Assembly: GCA_041496705.1 (NCBI GenBank)
Contig: JBGQFD010000107.1
Coordinates: 1 to 12,408 of the forward strand
DNA from: VBDM01 sp041496705
Lineage (GTDB): Bacteria; Pseudomonadota; Gammaproteobacteria; Burkholderiales; SG8-39
Reading direction: 5' to 3'
DNA length: 12,408 nucleotides
Both the position numbers and the translations under genes were made by a program. Shown piece after piece: positions 1 to 9,416 of this stretch. Numbering within the stretch: position 1 is the stretch's first letter; each line of letters starts with the position of its first letter. A model generated the notes under the pieces. The model was not told where the DNA came from. It saw nothing but the letters and a program-made list of their open reading frames with translations, and did not search any database.

Positions 1-687
1 CACCGGCCACATCGGGACCTTGACCGCGAAGGCCATGAGGAAGGCGAAGAACAGCAGGATCTGCGCGTCGAGCGGCAGCGGCAGCTTGTGGTAATCGAGC
101 ACCGCGAAACTTCCACCGGATTTGCCATATAGGTAGAGAAACGCGATCAGCATCAGCAGCGACCCGAGCAGCGTATACAGGAAGAACTTCACCGCCGCAT
201 AGACCCGGTTCGACCCGCCCCACACGCCGATCACCAGGTACATCGGGATCAGCGTTGCCTCGAAGAAGGTGTAGAAGAGCATCGCATCGAGCGCGGCGAA
301 GGTACCGTTCAGCAGGCCCGACATGACCAGGAACGCAGCCATGTACTGCGCGACCCTGACCCGGATCACCTCCCAGCCGGCGATCACCACCAGCACGGTG
401 ATGAAGCTGTTCAGCAGGATGAACAGCACCGAAATTCCGTCCACGCCGACGTGGTAGTTGATGTTGAAGCGCGGAATCCACGCGAGCTTCTCCTCGAACT
501 GCATGGCGCTGGTCGCGGCATCGAAGCCGGTGACGAGCGGTACGGTGACCAGGAACCCGACCGCCGCGCCGAGCAGGGCGATCGCGCGCGCCTCGCGGGC
601 ATTGCGCTCGCCCGCCATCAGGACGATGAGGCCAGCGACGATGGGTACCCAGATGGAAAGGCTGAGCCAGGGAGCGGAGAGGGACAT
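1..687 (-). CDS. nuoM: NADH-quinone oxidoreductase subunit M (ND4), N-terminal part, cut by window edge
   Basis: The first 229 codons of the second antiporter-like pump subunit, about half of the usual length of roughly 490-500 residues. It starts MSLSAPWLSLSIWVPIVAG at ATG 685-687, 18 nt after the nuoL stop. Translating this stretch by hand gives an open frame to base 1. Family marks include NYHVGVDGISVLFILLN, the conserved glutamate E143 in FYTFFEATLIPMYLVIG, and K223 in FAVKVPMWPV. E143 and K223 match the Glu/Lys pair of the proton channel. The rest, and presumably nuoN, lie outside the window. Confidence 0.96.
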   Translation of the reverse strand, partial: MSLSAPWLSLSIWVPIVAGLIVLMAGERNAREARAIALLGAAVGFLVTVPLVTGFDAATSAMQFEEKLAWIPRFNINYHVGVDGISVLFILLNSFITVLVVIAGWEVIRVRVAQYMAAFLVMSGLLNGTFAALDAMLFYTFFEATLIPMYLVIGVWGGSNRVYAAVKFFLYTLLGSLLMLIAFLYLYGKSGGSFAVLDYHKLPLPLDAQILLFFAFLMAFAVKVPMWPV

Positions 688-705
688 GAGTATTCGGGCC
701 GCGTC

Positions 706-2694
706 CTACTTCGCCAGGGCCATGCCGAACAGCGTCAGCAGCACCAGCACGCCGATGATCATGGCGAACGCGTAGTGGTAGATGAAACCGGACTGCAGCC
801 AGCGCACGACGCCTGCGACCCAGCCGACCAGCTTCGCCGAGCCGTTCACCATCAGGCCGTCGATCACGGTGACATCACCCCAGCGCCACAGGCCGGTGCC
901 GAACTTCCTTGCACCGCCGGCGAAGAACCAGTCGTTGAAACGGTCGAAGCCGTATTTCTCCTCGAGGATAGTAACGAGCACGCCGGCCTTTTTCCGCAGT
1001 ACCGGCGGCAGGTCGGGCCGCAGGATGTAGAGGTATCCCGCCGCCGCGATCCCTGCGACGGTCAGCCAGAACGGCAGCGTAAAGATCGCATGGCCCATCA
1101 TAGGCAGCACACCGTGAAATGCCTCGGCCATCTCGCGCATCCCGGCGTGCGAGGGCGCAATGCGGATGGAATCCCCGAAGTAGCCCCCGAACAGCACCGG
1201 TCCGATGAGCCAGCCGGCGCAGATGGAGGGAATCGCGAGCAGTACCAGCGGGACGGTGACCACGGCCGGCGATTCGCGCGGAGCATGCGAATGCTCGTTA
1301 TGGCCGCGTCCCGCTTCGTGCGCATTATTCTCGAAGCGCTCCTTGCCGTGGAACGCGTAGAACACGAGGCGGAACGTGTAGAAGGCGGTGACGAACACGC
1401 ACAGGGTCACCATGAGCCAGGCAAAGCCCGCACCAGGGGTCTTGGACAGGTGTACCGCCTCGATGATGGCGTCCTTGGAGAAGAAACCGGCGAAGCCCGG
1501 CACGCCGGCACTCGCGATCGCGCCAATTAGCACCGTCCCGTAAGTCCAAGGCATATGCTTCCACAGCCCGCCCATCTTGCGCATGTCCTGCTCGTGGTGC
1601 AGGGCGATGATCACCGAACCGGCGCCCAGGAACAGCAGCGCCTTGAAGAAAGCGTGCGTCATGAGGTGGAAGATGCCAGCCGAGTAGGCAGAGGCGCCCA
1701 AGGCGACGGTCATGTAGCCGAGTTGCGAGAGCGTGGAATACGCCACGACGCGCTTGATGTCGTACTGCACCACCGCGATCAGCGCCATGAAGAAAGCGGT
1801 GATCCCGCCGATGACGAGCACCATCGTCAGCGCAGTCTGGGAGAGCTCGAAGAGCGGCGACATGCGTGCCACCATGAAAATCCCCGCCGTGACCATGGTT
1901 GCGGCATGAATCAGAGCCGAGATCGGCGTCGGGCCCTCCATCGAGTCGGGCAGCCAGACGTGCAGCGGGACCTGCGCCGACTTGCCCATCGCACCGACGA
2001 AGAGGCCGATGCAGATCGCCGACAGGAGCAGCCAGGGCACGCCGGGAATCACCTCGATGGTCCGCTGCGCCATGAGCGGCGCCTGCGCGAACACCGCGGC
2101 GTAGTCGAGCGTGCCGAAGCTGACGAGGACCAGCGCCACGCCGATGAGGAAGCCGAAGTCGCCGACACGGTTGACCAGGAACGCCTTGAGGTTGGCGTAG
2201 ATCGCGCTCGGCCGCGTGTACCAGAAGCCGATCAGCAGGTACGAGACCACGCCCACCGCCTCCCAGCCGAAAAAGAGCTGCAGGAAGTTGTTCGCCATCA
2301 CCAGCATCAGCATCGAAAAGGTGAACAGCGCGATGTAGGCGAAAAACCTCTGGTAACCCGGGTCATCGGCCATATAGCCGACGGTGTAGACGTGCACCAT
2401 CAGCGACACGAAGGTCACCACCAGCATCATCAGGGCGCTCAGGCGGTCGATGAGAAAACCGATCTCGAAGCGAACATCCCCGGAGACGAGCCACGTATAC
2501 ACCGCGCCGTTGTAGACGTTGCCCTCGAGCACGTCGGCGAAGATCAGGCTCGAGGCGAGGAACGAGACGGCCACGCCCACTATGGTCACCCAGTGCGCCC
2601 CGGCGCGGCCGATTTGCCGGCCGAAGAGGCCGGCGGCGACGGCCCCGGCGAGCGGTGCGAGCGGCGCGACCAGGTAGAGCTGCTGCATCGTCAT
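706..2694 (-). CDS. nuoL: NADH-quinone oxidoreductase subunit L (ND5)
   Basis: Antiporter-like pump subunit at the far end of the membrane arm, 662 residues, with many helices. Key ionisable residues are present: E145 in FFGWEAVGVVSYLLIGFW and K238 in GAMGKSAQVPLHVWLPDSME, which match the conserved Glu/Lys pair of the first half-channel. The histidines of the second half (LIHAATMV, HLMTHAFFKALLFLGAG) are also present. The C-terminal part (after about 520) contains the long lateral-helix region and a last membrane segment. The start is ATG at 2692-2694. A second ATG two codons on (ATGACGATG) could serve equally. No strong ribosome site is visible in the 10-nt spacer after nuoK. Confidence 0.97.
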   Translation of the reverse strand: MTMQQLYLVAPLAPLAGAVAAGLFGRQIGRAGAHWVTIVGVAVSFLASSLIFADVLEGNVYNGAVYTWLVSGDVRFEIGFLIDRLSALMMLVVTFVSLMVHVYTVGYMADDPGYQRFFAYIALFTFSMLMLVMANNFLQLFFGWEAVGVVSYLLIGFWYTRPSAIYANLKAFLVNRVGDFGFLIGVALVLVSFGTLDYAAVFAQAPLMAQRTIEVIPGVPWLLLSAICIGLFVGAMGKSAQVPLHVWLPDSMEGPTPISALIHAATMVTAGIFMVARMSPLFELSQTALTMVLVIGGITAFFMALIAVVQYDIKRVVAYSTLSQLGYMTVALGASAYSAGIFHLMTHAFFKALLFLGAGSVIIALHHEQDMRKMGGLWKHMPWTYGTVLIGAIASAGVPGFAGFFSKDAIIEAVHLSKTPGAGFAWLMVTLCVFVTAFYTFRLVFYAFHGKERFENNAHEAGRGHNEHSHAPRESPAVVTVPLVLLAIPSICAGWLIGPVLFGGYFGDSIRIAPSHAGMREMAEAFHGVLPMMGHAIFTLPFWLTVAGIAAAGYLYILRPDLPPVLRKKAGVLVTILEEKYGFDRFNDWFFAGGARKFGTGLWRWGDVTVIDGLMVNGSAKLVGWVAGVVRWLQSGFIYHYAFAMIIGVLVLLTLFGMALAK

Positions 2695-2704
2695 CGCGGG
2701 CGCC

Positions 2705-3010
2705 CTAGCCTTTCAGCCCGTCGAGGTCGTCGACGTCTATCGTCTGCAAGTTGCGGAACAGCACCACCAGGATGGCCAGGCCGATCGCCGATTCCGCGGC
2801 GGCCACGGTGAGAATGAAAAACACGAACACCTGGCCCGCCATGTCTCCGAGGTAATGCGAAAAAGCGATGAAATTCAGGTTCACCGCGAGCAGCATCAGC
2901 TCGATCGCCATCAGCAGGATGATGACGTTCTTGCGGTTGAGAAAGATCCCGAGGATGCTGATCGAGAACAGCACCGCGCCGAGAATCAGGAAATGCGAAA
3001 GCGATAGCAA
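2705..3010 (-). CDS. nuoK: NADH-quinone oxidoreductase subunit K (ND4L)
   Basis: Small membrane subunit with three helices, at about residues 2-22, 28-48 and 59-85. The second helix has the conserved glutamate in LLMAIELMLLAVN (E36), and the third has AAAESAIGLAI (E72). These glutamates are part of the central proton path and are needed for pumping in studied homologues. I place the start at TTG 3008-3010. It gives 101 residues beginning M-LSLSHFLILG, the usual length and N-terminus, and has AGAGGA 6 nt upstream. A GTG at 3050-3052 would add 14 basic, non-conserved residues. nuoL follows 10 nt after the TAG stop. Confidence 0.93.
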   Translation of the reverse strand: MLSLSHFLILGAVLFSISILGIFLNRKNVIILLMAIELMLLAVNLNFIAFSHYLGDMAGQVFVFFILTVAAAESAIGLAILVVLFRNLQTIDVDDLDGLKG

Positions 3011-3016
3011 GCTTTG

Positions 3017-3022
3017 TCCTCT
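3017..3022 (-). promoter_or_regulatory. Shine-Dalgarno AGAGGA supporting the nuoK TTG start
   Basis: On the minus strand AGAGGA lies 6 nt before the TTG at 3008-3010. This spacing and match are good and pick TTG over the GTG at 3050-3052 as the nuoK start. Confidence 0.7.
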
Positions 3023-3056
3023 TTTTCTTTGAGACCGGCGCCCGGAGAGCACCGAC

Positions 3057-3077
3057 CTTTCCTTGGTCCTGACTCCT
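3057..3077 (-). repeat. Three-unit heptamer group between nuoJ and nuoK
   Basis: On the coding strand the bases read AGGAGTC, AGGACCA, AGGAAAG, three consecutive 7-mers sharing AGGA. They resemble the AGGATCG/AGGATCA units of the array upstream of nuoA (12307-12341). The group lies just after the nuoJ stop, in the 73-nt gap before the proposed nuoK TTG. Three imperfect units alone could be chance. The similarity to the first array is what makes it worth listing. Confidence 0.4.
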
Positions 3078-3083
3078 GGATGC

Positions 3084-3689
3084 CTATTCCTTCTTCTCCG
3101 AGGGCATCGACACCATGCGCACGCGATCGCGGCGCTTCACCGACACCTGTTGAGCGGGGTTCTGGTACTTCGTGTCCTTGCGTTTCCTCAGCGTGAGCGC
3201 GATGGCGACGACGATCGCCACCAGCAGCACCACCGCGGCGAGCTCGAACGGATACGCGTAGTCGGTGTAGAGGATGCGCCCCAGGGCCCGGGTGTTGCTG
3301 GTCCCGGAGCCGGGGTCGCGCGGCGCGGGAAGCGCCTGCAGGCCGAAGGTGCGCCCGCCCAGCACCAGCGCCATCTCGACGACGATGACGAGGCCGACCG
3401 CAGCGCCGAGCGGCAGGTAGCTCCAGAAGCCCTCGCGCAGGCGCTCCAGATTGATGTCGAGCATCATGACCACGAACAGGAACAGCACCATCACCGCACC
3501 CACGTAGACCAGCACGAGGGCGATCGCCAGAAACTCGGCCCGCAAGAGTATCCACAGCGCCGCGGCGGTGAAGAAGGCGAGCACCAGGAACAGTGCCGCG
3601 TGCACCGGGTTGCGCGCCGTGATGACGCGCAGCGCCGCGAACACCAGGATCGCCGCGAACACGTAGAAGACCGCAGTCTCGAAGTCCAT
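3084..3689 (-). CDS. nuoJ: NADH-quinone oxidoreductase subunit J (ND6)
   Basis: Membrane subunit of 201 residues with five predicted helices, at about 4-22, 28-48, 54-76, 90-110 and 146-167. The third helix, LVLVYVGAVMVLFLFVVMML, matches the conserved segment that holds a pi-bulge in solved structures and changes shape during turnover. The tail after the last helix is basic (LRKRKDTKYQ...). The ATG shares one base with the nuoI stop and has no ribosome site of its own, so expression is probably coupled to nuoI. The TAG stop at 3084-3086 is followed by an unusual 73-nt gap before nuoK. Confidence 0.96.
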   Translation of the reverse strand: MDFETAVFYVFAAILVFAALRVITARNPVHAALFLVLAFFTAAALWILLRAEFLAIALVLVYVGAVMVLFLFVVMMLDINLERLREGFWSYLPLGAAVGLVIVVEMALVLGGRTFGLQALPAPRDPGSGTSNTRALGRILYTDYAYPFELAAVVLLVAIVVAIALTLRKRKDTKYQNPAQQVSVKRRDRVRMVSMPSEKKE

Positions 3690-4180
3690 CAGCGGTACGC
3701 CGCGTCTTCCGCGCGGTCCTTCGCGATTCTCTCCTCGTAGCGGTCGCCGACCGCGAGGAGCATTTCCTTGGTGTAGTAGAGGTCGCCGCGCTTCTCGCCG
3801 TGGTACTCGAGGATATGCGTCTCGACGATCGAATCCACCGGGCAGGACTCCTCGCACATGCCGCAGAAGATGCACTTGGTCAGGTCGATGTCGTAGCGCG
3901 TGGTGCGGCGCGTGCCGTCGGCCCGCGCCTCCGACTCGATGGTGATCGCCAGCGCCGGGCACACCGCCTCGCACAGCTTGCAGGCGATGCAGCGCTCTTC
4001 GCCGTTCGGATAGCGGCGCAACGCGTGCAAGCCGCGGAAGCGCGGGCTCATCGGCGTCTTCTCCTCGGGAAACTGCACCGTGATCTTGCGCCGGAAGAGG
4101 TGCCGGCCGGTCAGGGCCATGCCCTTCACCAGTTCGAGCAGCAGGAAGCTCCTGAAGAAGTCGGCGATGCGCTCGATCAT
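3689..4180 (-). CDS. nuoI: NADH-quinone oxidoreductase subunit I (23-kDa; N6a, N6b)
   Basis: Ferredoxin-like subunit of 163 residues with two [4Fe-4S] clusters that pass electrons from NuoG to N2 in NuoB. The first Cys motif is C64, C67, C70, C74 (CIACKLCEAVCP). The second is C103, C106, C109, C113 (CIFCGMCEESCP). In this fold the fourth Cys of each motif completes the other cluster. An amphipathic N-terminal helix (about 5-25) sits on the membrane. The start is the ATG that overlaps the nuoH stop (ATGA). The same frame is open for over 1,200 bases upstream inside nuoH and nuoG, but that extension has no family similarity. The stop overlaps the nuoJ start by 1 nt (TGATG). Confidence 0.97.
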   Translation of the reverse strand: MIERIADFFRSFLLLELVKGMALTGRHLFRRKITVQFPEEKTPMSPRFRGLHALRRYPNGEERCIACKLCEAVCPALAITIESEARADGTRRTTRYDIDLTKCIFCGMCEESCPVDSIVETHILEYHGEKRGDLYYTKEMLLAVGDRYEERIAKDRAEDAAYR

Positions 4181-5280
4181 GCCGCCGCCCAGATACTCCA
4201 CGGCGTCTGCATCCACGCGGCCACCACCACCAGCCAGACGATCGTCAGCGGGATGAACACCTTCCAGCCCAGGCGCATGATCTGGTCGTAGCGGTAGCGC
4301 GGAAACGTGGCGCGGAACCAGAGGAACATGGATACCACGAAGAAGATCTTGCCGACCAGCCAGACGAAGGGCGGGATGGCGTTCGTGAACGCGCTGTCCA
4401 AAGGCGCCGCCCAGCCGCCGAGGAACATGACGGTGGCGAGCGCCGACACGAGCAGCATGTTGGCGTACTCGCCCAGGAAAAACAGCGCGAATGGCATGCC
4501 CGAGTACTCGACGTGGAACCCGGCGACGAGCTCGGACTCGCCTTCGGCGACGTCGAACGGCGCGCGGTTGGTCTCGGCGACCCCGGAAATGAAGTACACC
4601 AGGAACATAGGGAAGAGCGGCAGCCAGTTCCAGGAAAGGAAGTTGAGTCCCTTGTGGGCAAAAAACCCTCGCTCCTGGCCGGCGACGATGTCGGAGAGAT
4701 TGAGGCTCTGCGACACCAGCAGCACGCACACCAGCGCGAAGCCCATCGCAATCTCGTAAGCGACGATCTGCGCCGCCGAGCGCATCGCGCCGAGGAAGGC
4801 GTATTTCGAATTCGACGCCCAGCCGGCGATGATGACCCCGTAGACACCCATCGAGGTGATCGCCATGACGTAGAGGAGCCCGGCGTCGATATCGGCGAGC
4901 ACGGCCTGCGGGGCGAAGGGGATCACCGCCCAGGCGGCGAGCGCCGGCATCAGCGTCAGCATCGGCGCCAGGATGAACAGGAACTTGTTCGCCCCGGCGG
5001 GAACGATCAGCTCCTTGAAGATGAGCTTGATCGCGTCGGCGATGGGCTGCAGCAGTCCGATCGGTCCGACGCGGTTGGGTCCCAGGCGGATCTGCATCCA
5101 GCCGATGAGCTTGCGCTCCCACAAGGTGAGGTAGGCGACGCAGCCGAACAGCGGCAGCACGATGCACAGGATGAGGATCGTGTTCTTCACCAGCGCCCAG
5201 GCGAGCGGTCCCCACTGCGGACCGAGCCAGGCGGTCCAGAGGTTCGCCCAGAGGTCGAACACGGTCGTGACGAGCGTCAT
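4177..5280 (-). CDS. nuoH: NADH-quinone oxidoreductase subunit H (ND1)
   Basis: Integral membrane subunit of 367 residues that links the quinone cavity to the proton-pumping arm. The hydrophobic profile suggests about eight or nine helices. Conserved cytoplasmic loops are visible: WERKLIGWMQIRLGPNRVGP (54-73), the acidic DAIKLIFKE around E90, and the funnel loop GVAETNRAPFDVAEGESELV. The frame stays open far upstream, but the start is ATG at 5278-5280, which gives MTLVTTVFDLW. It overlaps the nuoG stop by ATGA and is preceded by GTGGAG (GGAG 5 nt before the ATG). Extending to an upstream start would add an arginine-rich segment that is only out-of-frame nuoG. Confidence 0.97.
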   Translation of the reverse strand: MTLVTTVFDLWANLWTAWLGPQWGPLAWALVKNTILILCIVLPLFGCVAYLTLWERKLIGWMQIRLGPNRVGPIGLLQPIADAIKLIFKELIVPAGANKFLFILAPMLTLMPALAAWAVIPFAPQAVLADIDAGLLYVMAITSMGVYGVIIAGWASNSKYAFLGAMRSAAQIVAYEIAMGFALVCVLLVSQSLNLSDIVAGQERGFFAHKGLNFLSWNWLPLFPMFLVYFISGVAETNRAPFDVAEGESELVAGFHVEYSGMPFALFFLGEYANMLLVSALATVMFLGGWAAPLDSAFTNAIPPFVWLVGKIFFVVSMFLWFRATFPRYRYDQIMRLGWKVFIPLTIVWLVVVAAWMQTPWSIWAAA

Positions 5281-7607
5281 TCGCGCTCCACCGAGATCCG
5301 GCCGTGCATGGGGCCCAGGCCGGCGGTGTGCCGGTGCGCCGCGGCGAGACGCACGCAGCGTTCGGGCAGACGCTCGTCGATGCCGATCTCGACAACAGCC
5401 TCGCCGTCGCCCTGGCGCACCCGCACGCGCTCTCCGGCTTTCACGCCGAGCTCTCGCGCGAGCGGCGAACCGATCCAGGCGCGCGGCGGCAGCGCGTCGC
5501 GCGTCCTCTGCAGGGACCCGGCGCGGCGCACGATCGGGTCGCCGAAGTAGACCGGCACGTCGGCGATGCGCTGCAGGCCGTCGGCAGCCGGCGCGCCGTC
5601 GGCAGCCACAGACCCGTTCAGGCGGTTGTCGAGCCTGCCCGCGACGGCCTCGGGCCGGCAGATTTCGTCGCGCACCGCTTCGGTCGATTCGTAGTCGAAG
5701 CCCGGCAGGCTCATCAGGTTGCCGAGCACGCGCAGGACTTTCCACGCCGGACGCGCTTCGCCCAGGGGCTTGACCGCGCCGTTGAAGCTCTGCATCTGCC
5801 CGGCACAATTGACGAACGAACCGGAGGTCTCGGTGAACGGCGCGACCGGCAGCAGCACATCGGCATTGTCCGCCGCGAAGCTGCGATACGACGCGAGCGC
5901 CACCACCAGGTCGGCCGAGTCCATGGCGCGAATCGCGGTGCGCGTATCGTGGCAGTCGAAATCAGGCTCGGCGTTGAGGAGCAGATAGGCGCGGCGCGGC
6001 TGCTCGAGCATGCCGCGCGCGTTCATGCCGCCGCCGGAGGGCAGGCATCCGGCGAGGTAGCCACCGACGCTGTTGGCGGCTTCGCCGAGGAAACCGAAGC
6101 GCGCGCCGAGCAGCTCGGCGAGTTCTTGCGCGAGCCGCTGCAGGCGCGCCGCCTGCGGATGCTGCGCGGCGAGGTTACCCAAGAGGATCGCGGCCTTCTG
6201 CCCCGAGGCGAGGCTGGCCGCGATCGCGGTGGCAGCGGTGCCGGGTTCGACGCCGGCGAGCGCGGCCGGCACCGGCTTGCCCTTTGCCTGCGCGACGGCC
6301 TTGACGATCTGGGCGAGCTGCCGCGGGAGTTCGCTCGGGGCGACGATCGCCTTGTGCGCGACCGGCATGAGCAGGTCGTCATCGGCGCAATGCAGGACGC
6401 TCACCTGCGACTTGAACCTGGCGGCGCGGCGCAGACGCGCAGCGAGCAGCGGATGGTCCTTCCGCAGGAACGAGCCGACCAGCAGCAGGCGGTCGAGCTG
6501 GTCGAGTTCCGCCACCGGCATGCCGAGCCACGGCACGCCGGCGCGGTGCCCGTCGGCGGAAAAATCCGACTGGCGCAGGCGGAAATCGACATTGTCGCTG
6601 CCCATCGCGCGCACGAGCTTCGCGAGCAGCGCCATCTCCTCGAAGGTCGAATGCGGACTGGCGAGCGCCCCGATTTCCCTGGCGTCGTACTTGAAACGGA
6701 TCTCCGAGAGCGCCTTGGCGACGTGTTCGAGCGCCGTCTGCCAGTCGACCTCCTGCCAGCGGCCGCCCTGCTTGAGCATCGGACGCTGGATGCGCTCCTC
6801 GGAATTCAGGCCTTCGTAGGCGAAGCGGTCGCGGTCCGAGAGCCAGCATTCGTTGAGCGCATCGTTCTCCAGCGGCAGCACCCGCATGACGCGATTTTGC
6901 ATGACCTGCACGATGAGGTTCGATCCGAGGCTGTCGTGGGGGCTCACGGACTTGCGCCGCGAAAGCTCCCAGGTGCGCGCCGTGTAGCGGAAGGGCTTGG
7001 AGGTGAGCGCCCCCACCGGGCACAGGTCGATGACGTTGCCGGAGACCTCCGAATCCACGGTCCTGCCGACGAAAGCCAGGATCTCGGCGTGCTCGCCGCG
7101 CCCGATCATGCCCAGTTCCATGACACCGGCGACTTCCTGCCCGAAGCGCACGCAGCGCGTGCAGTGAATGCAGCGCGTCATGTCGGTCGAAATCAGCGGC
7201 CCGAGATTCTTGTTGAGAACCACGCGCTTCTCCTCGGTGTAACGCGAGGCGCTCTTGCCGTAGCCGACGGCAAGGTCCTGCAGCTGGCACTCGCCGCCCT
7301 GGTCGCAGATCGGGCAATCGAGCGGATGATTGATGAGGAGGAATTCCATCACCCCGCCCTGCGCCTGCTTCGCGTACTCGGAGTGCGTCGACACCTTCAT
7401 GCCCTCGGTGACCGGCGTCGCGCACGCCGGCAGCGGCTTGGGCGCCTTTTCGATCTGCACCAGGCACATGCGGCAGTTGGCGGCGATCGAGAGCTTCTTG
7501 TGGTAGCAGAAGTGCGGGATGAAGATGCCCAGGCCGTTGGCCGCCTCGATCACGGTAGTGCCGTTCTGGACTTCGGTTTCCCTGCCGTCGATGGTGACTT
7601 TGACCAT
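5277..7607 (-). CDS. nuoG: NADH-quinone oxidoreductase subunit G (75-kDa; N1b, N4, N5)
   Basis: Largest peripheral subunit, 776 residues, carrying electrons from NuoF to NuoI. A ferredoxin-like domain holds N1b (C34, C45, C48, C62). Next comes N5 with its His ligand (H94, C98, C101, C107), then N4 (C146, C149, C152, C196). From about residue 215 the protein is a molybdopterin-oxidoreductase-like domain, which binds no molybdopterin in complex I. The extra N7 cluster of the E. coli protein is absent: by alignment from memory its four Cys positions are S222, D225, S229 and S257. This matches mitochondrial-type and other betaproteobacterial NuoG. The ATG directly follows the nuoF TAG, and the TGA stop overlaps the nuoH start as ATGA. 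Confidence 0.98.
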   Translation of the reverse strand: MVKVTIDGRETEVQNGTTVIEAANGLGIFIPHFCYHKKLSIAANCRMCLVQIEKAPKPLPACATPVTEGMKVSTHSEYAKQAQGGVMEFLLINHPLDCPICDQGGECQLQDLAVGYGKSASRYTEEKRVVLNKNLGPLISTDMTRCIHCTRCVRFGQEVAGVMELGMIGRGEHAEILAFVGRTVDSEVSGNVIDLCPVGALTSKPFRYTARTWELSRRKSVSPHDSLGSNLIVQVMQNRVMRVLPLENDALNECWLSDRDRFAYEGLNSEERIQRPMLKQGGRWQEVDWQTALEHVAKALSEIRFKYDAREIGALASPHSTFEEMALLAKLVRAMGSDNVDFRLRQSDFSADGHRAGVPWLGMPVAELDQLDRLLLVGSFLRKDHPLLAARLRRAARFKSQVSVLHCADDDLLMPVAHKAIVAPSELPRQLAQIVKAVAQAKGKPVPAALAGVEPGTAATAIAASLASGQKAAILLGNLAAQHPQAARLQRLAQELAELLGARFGFLGEAANSVGGYLAGCLPSGGGMNARGMLEQPRRAYLLLNAEPDFDCHDTRTAIRAMDSADLVVALASYRSFAADNADVLLPVAPFTETSGSFVNCAGQMQSFNGAVKPLGEARPAWKVLRVLGNLMSLPGFDYESTEAVRDEICRPEAVAGRLDNRLNGSVAADGAPAADGLQRIADVPVYFGDPIVRRAGSLQRTRDALPPRAWIGSPLARELGVKAGERVRVRQGDGEAVVEIGIDERLPERCVRLAAAHRHTAGLGPMHGRISVERE

Positions 7608-8936
<1,329 letters not shown>

Positions 8937-9413
8937 CTACTTCTCCAGTCCCGCAAGCCACCGGTCGATCTTCTCGGCGGTCATGAAGGACAGCATTCTC
9001 TTGTTGTTCACGAGCATCACCGGAGCGTCGGCGCAGGCGCCGAAGCATTCCCCCTGCTTCAAGGTGAAGCGGCCGTCGGCGGTGGTCTCGTTCCAGTCGA
9101 CGCCGAGCTTCCTCTTCAGGTGCTCGGCTGCGTCCTGCGCACCCGAGAGAGCGCACGGCAGGTTGGTGCAGAGGCACAGCTTGTGTTTGCCGACCGGCTT
9201 GAGATCGTACATCGTATAGAAGGTCGCGACCTCGTAGACCGCAATCGGCGGCATGCCGAGGTAGCCGGCAACAAAATCCATGACTTCGGTCGAGAGGTGC
9301 CCCTTCTCATCCTGCGCGACGGTCAGCGCCGCCATCACCGCCGAGCGCTTCTGCTCGGCCGGGTACTTGGCGACCGCCTGGTCGATCTTCTTGAGGGCCT
9401 CAGGAGTCAGCAT
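8937..9413 (-). CDS. nuoE: NADH-quinone oxidoreductase subunit E (24-kDa, N1a cluster)
   Basis: Subunit of the NADH-oxidising module, 158 residues, with a thioredoxin-like [2Fe-2S] domain. An N-terminal helical region (about 1-75, with the conserved VYEVATFYTMY) precedes the cluster domain. The ligands of N1a are C82 and C87 in CLCTNLPC and C123 and C127 in GECFGACADAP. N1a lies next to FMN, off the main electron path. The ATG at 9411-9413 gives the expected N-terminus MLTPEALKKIDQ. The sequence before it is CCGGTTTTACC, part of the inverted repeat, with no Shine-Dalgarno sequence. Its TAG stop directly abuts the nuoF ATG. Confidence 0.97.
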   Translation of the reverse strand: MLTPEALKKIDQAVAKYPAEQKRSAVMAALTVAQDEKGHLSTEVMDFVAGYLGMPPIAVYEVATFYTMYDLKPVGKHKLCLCTNLPCALSGAQDAAEHLKRKLGVDWNETTADGRFTLKQGECFGACADAPVMLVNNKRMLSFMTAEKIDRWLAGLEK

Positions 9414-9416
9414 GGT

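Noticed and set aside
3031..3053. Hairpin CCGGCGCCCGG in the nuoJ-nuoK gap as a terminator
   Set aside because: The stem is only 4 bp with a 3-nt loop, and on the transcript it is followed by TCTCAAAGAAAAAG, not a U-run.
4181..5395. N-terminal extension of NuoI to 568 codons
   Set aside because: It overlaps all of nuoH in another frame. The real protein starts at ATG 4180 and has the normal 163 residues.
5281..5808. Long N-terminal extension of NuoH reaching into nuoG
   Set aside because: The added residues are out-of-frame nuoG. The ATG at 5280 has GGAG 5 nt upstream, overlaps the nuoG stop as ATGA, and gives the family's normal length.
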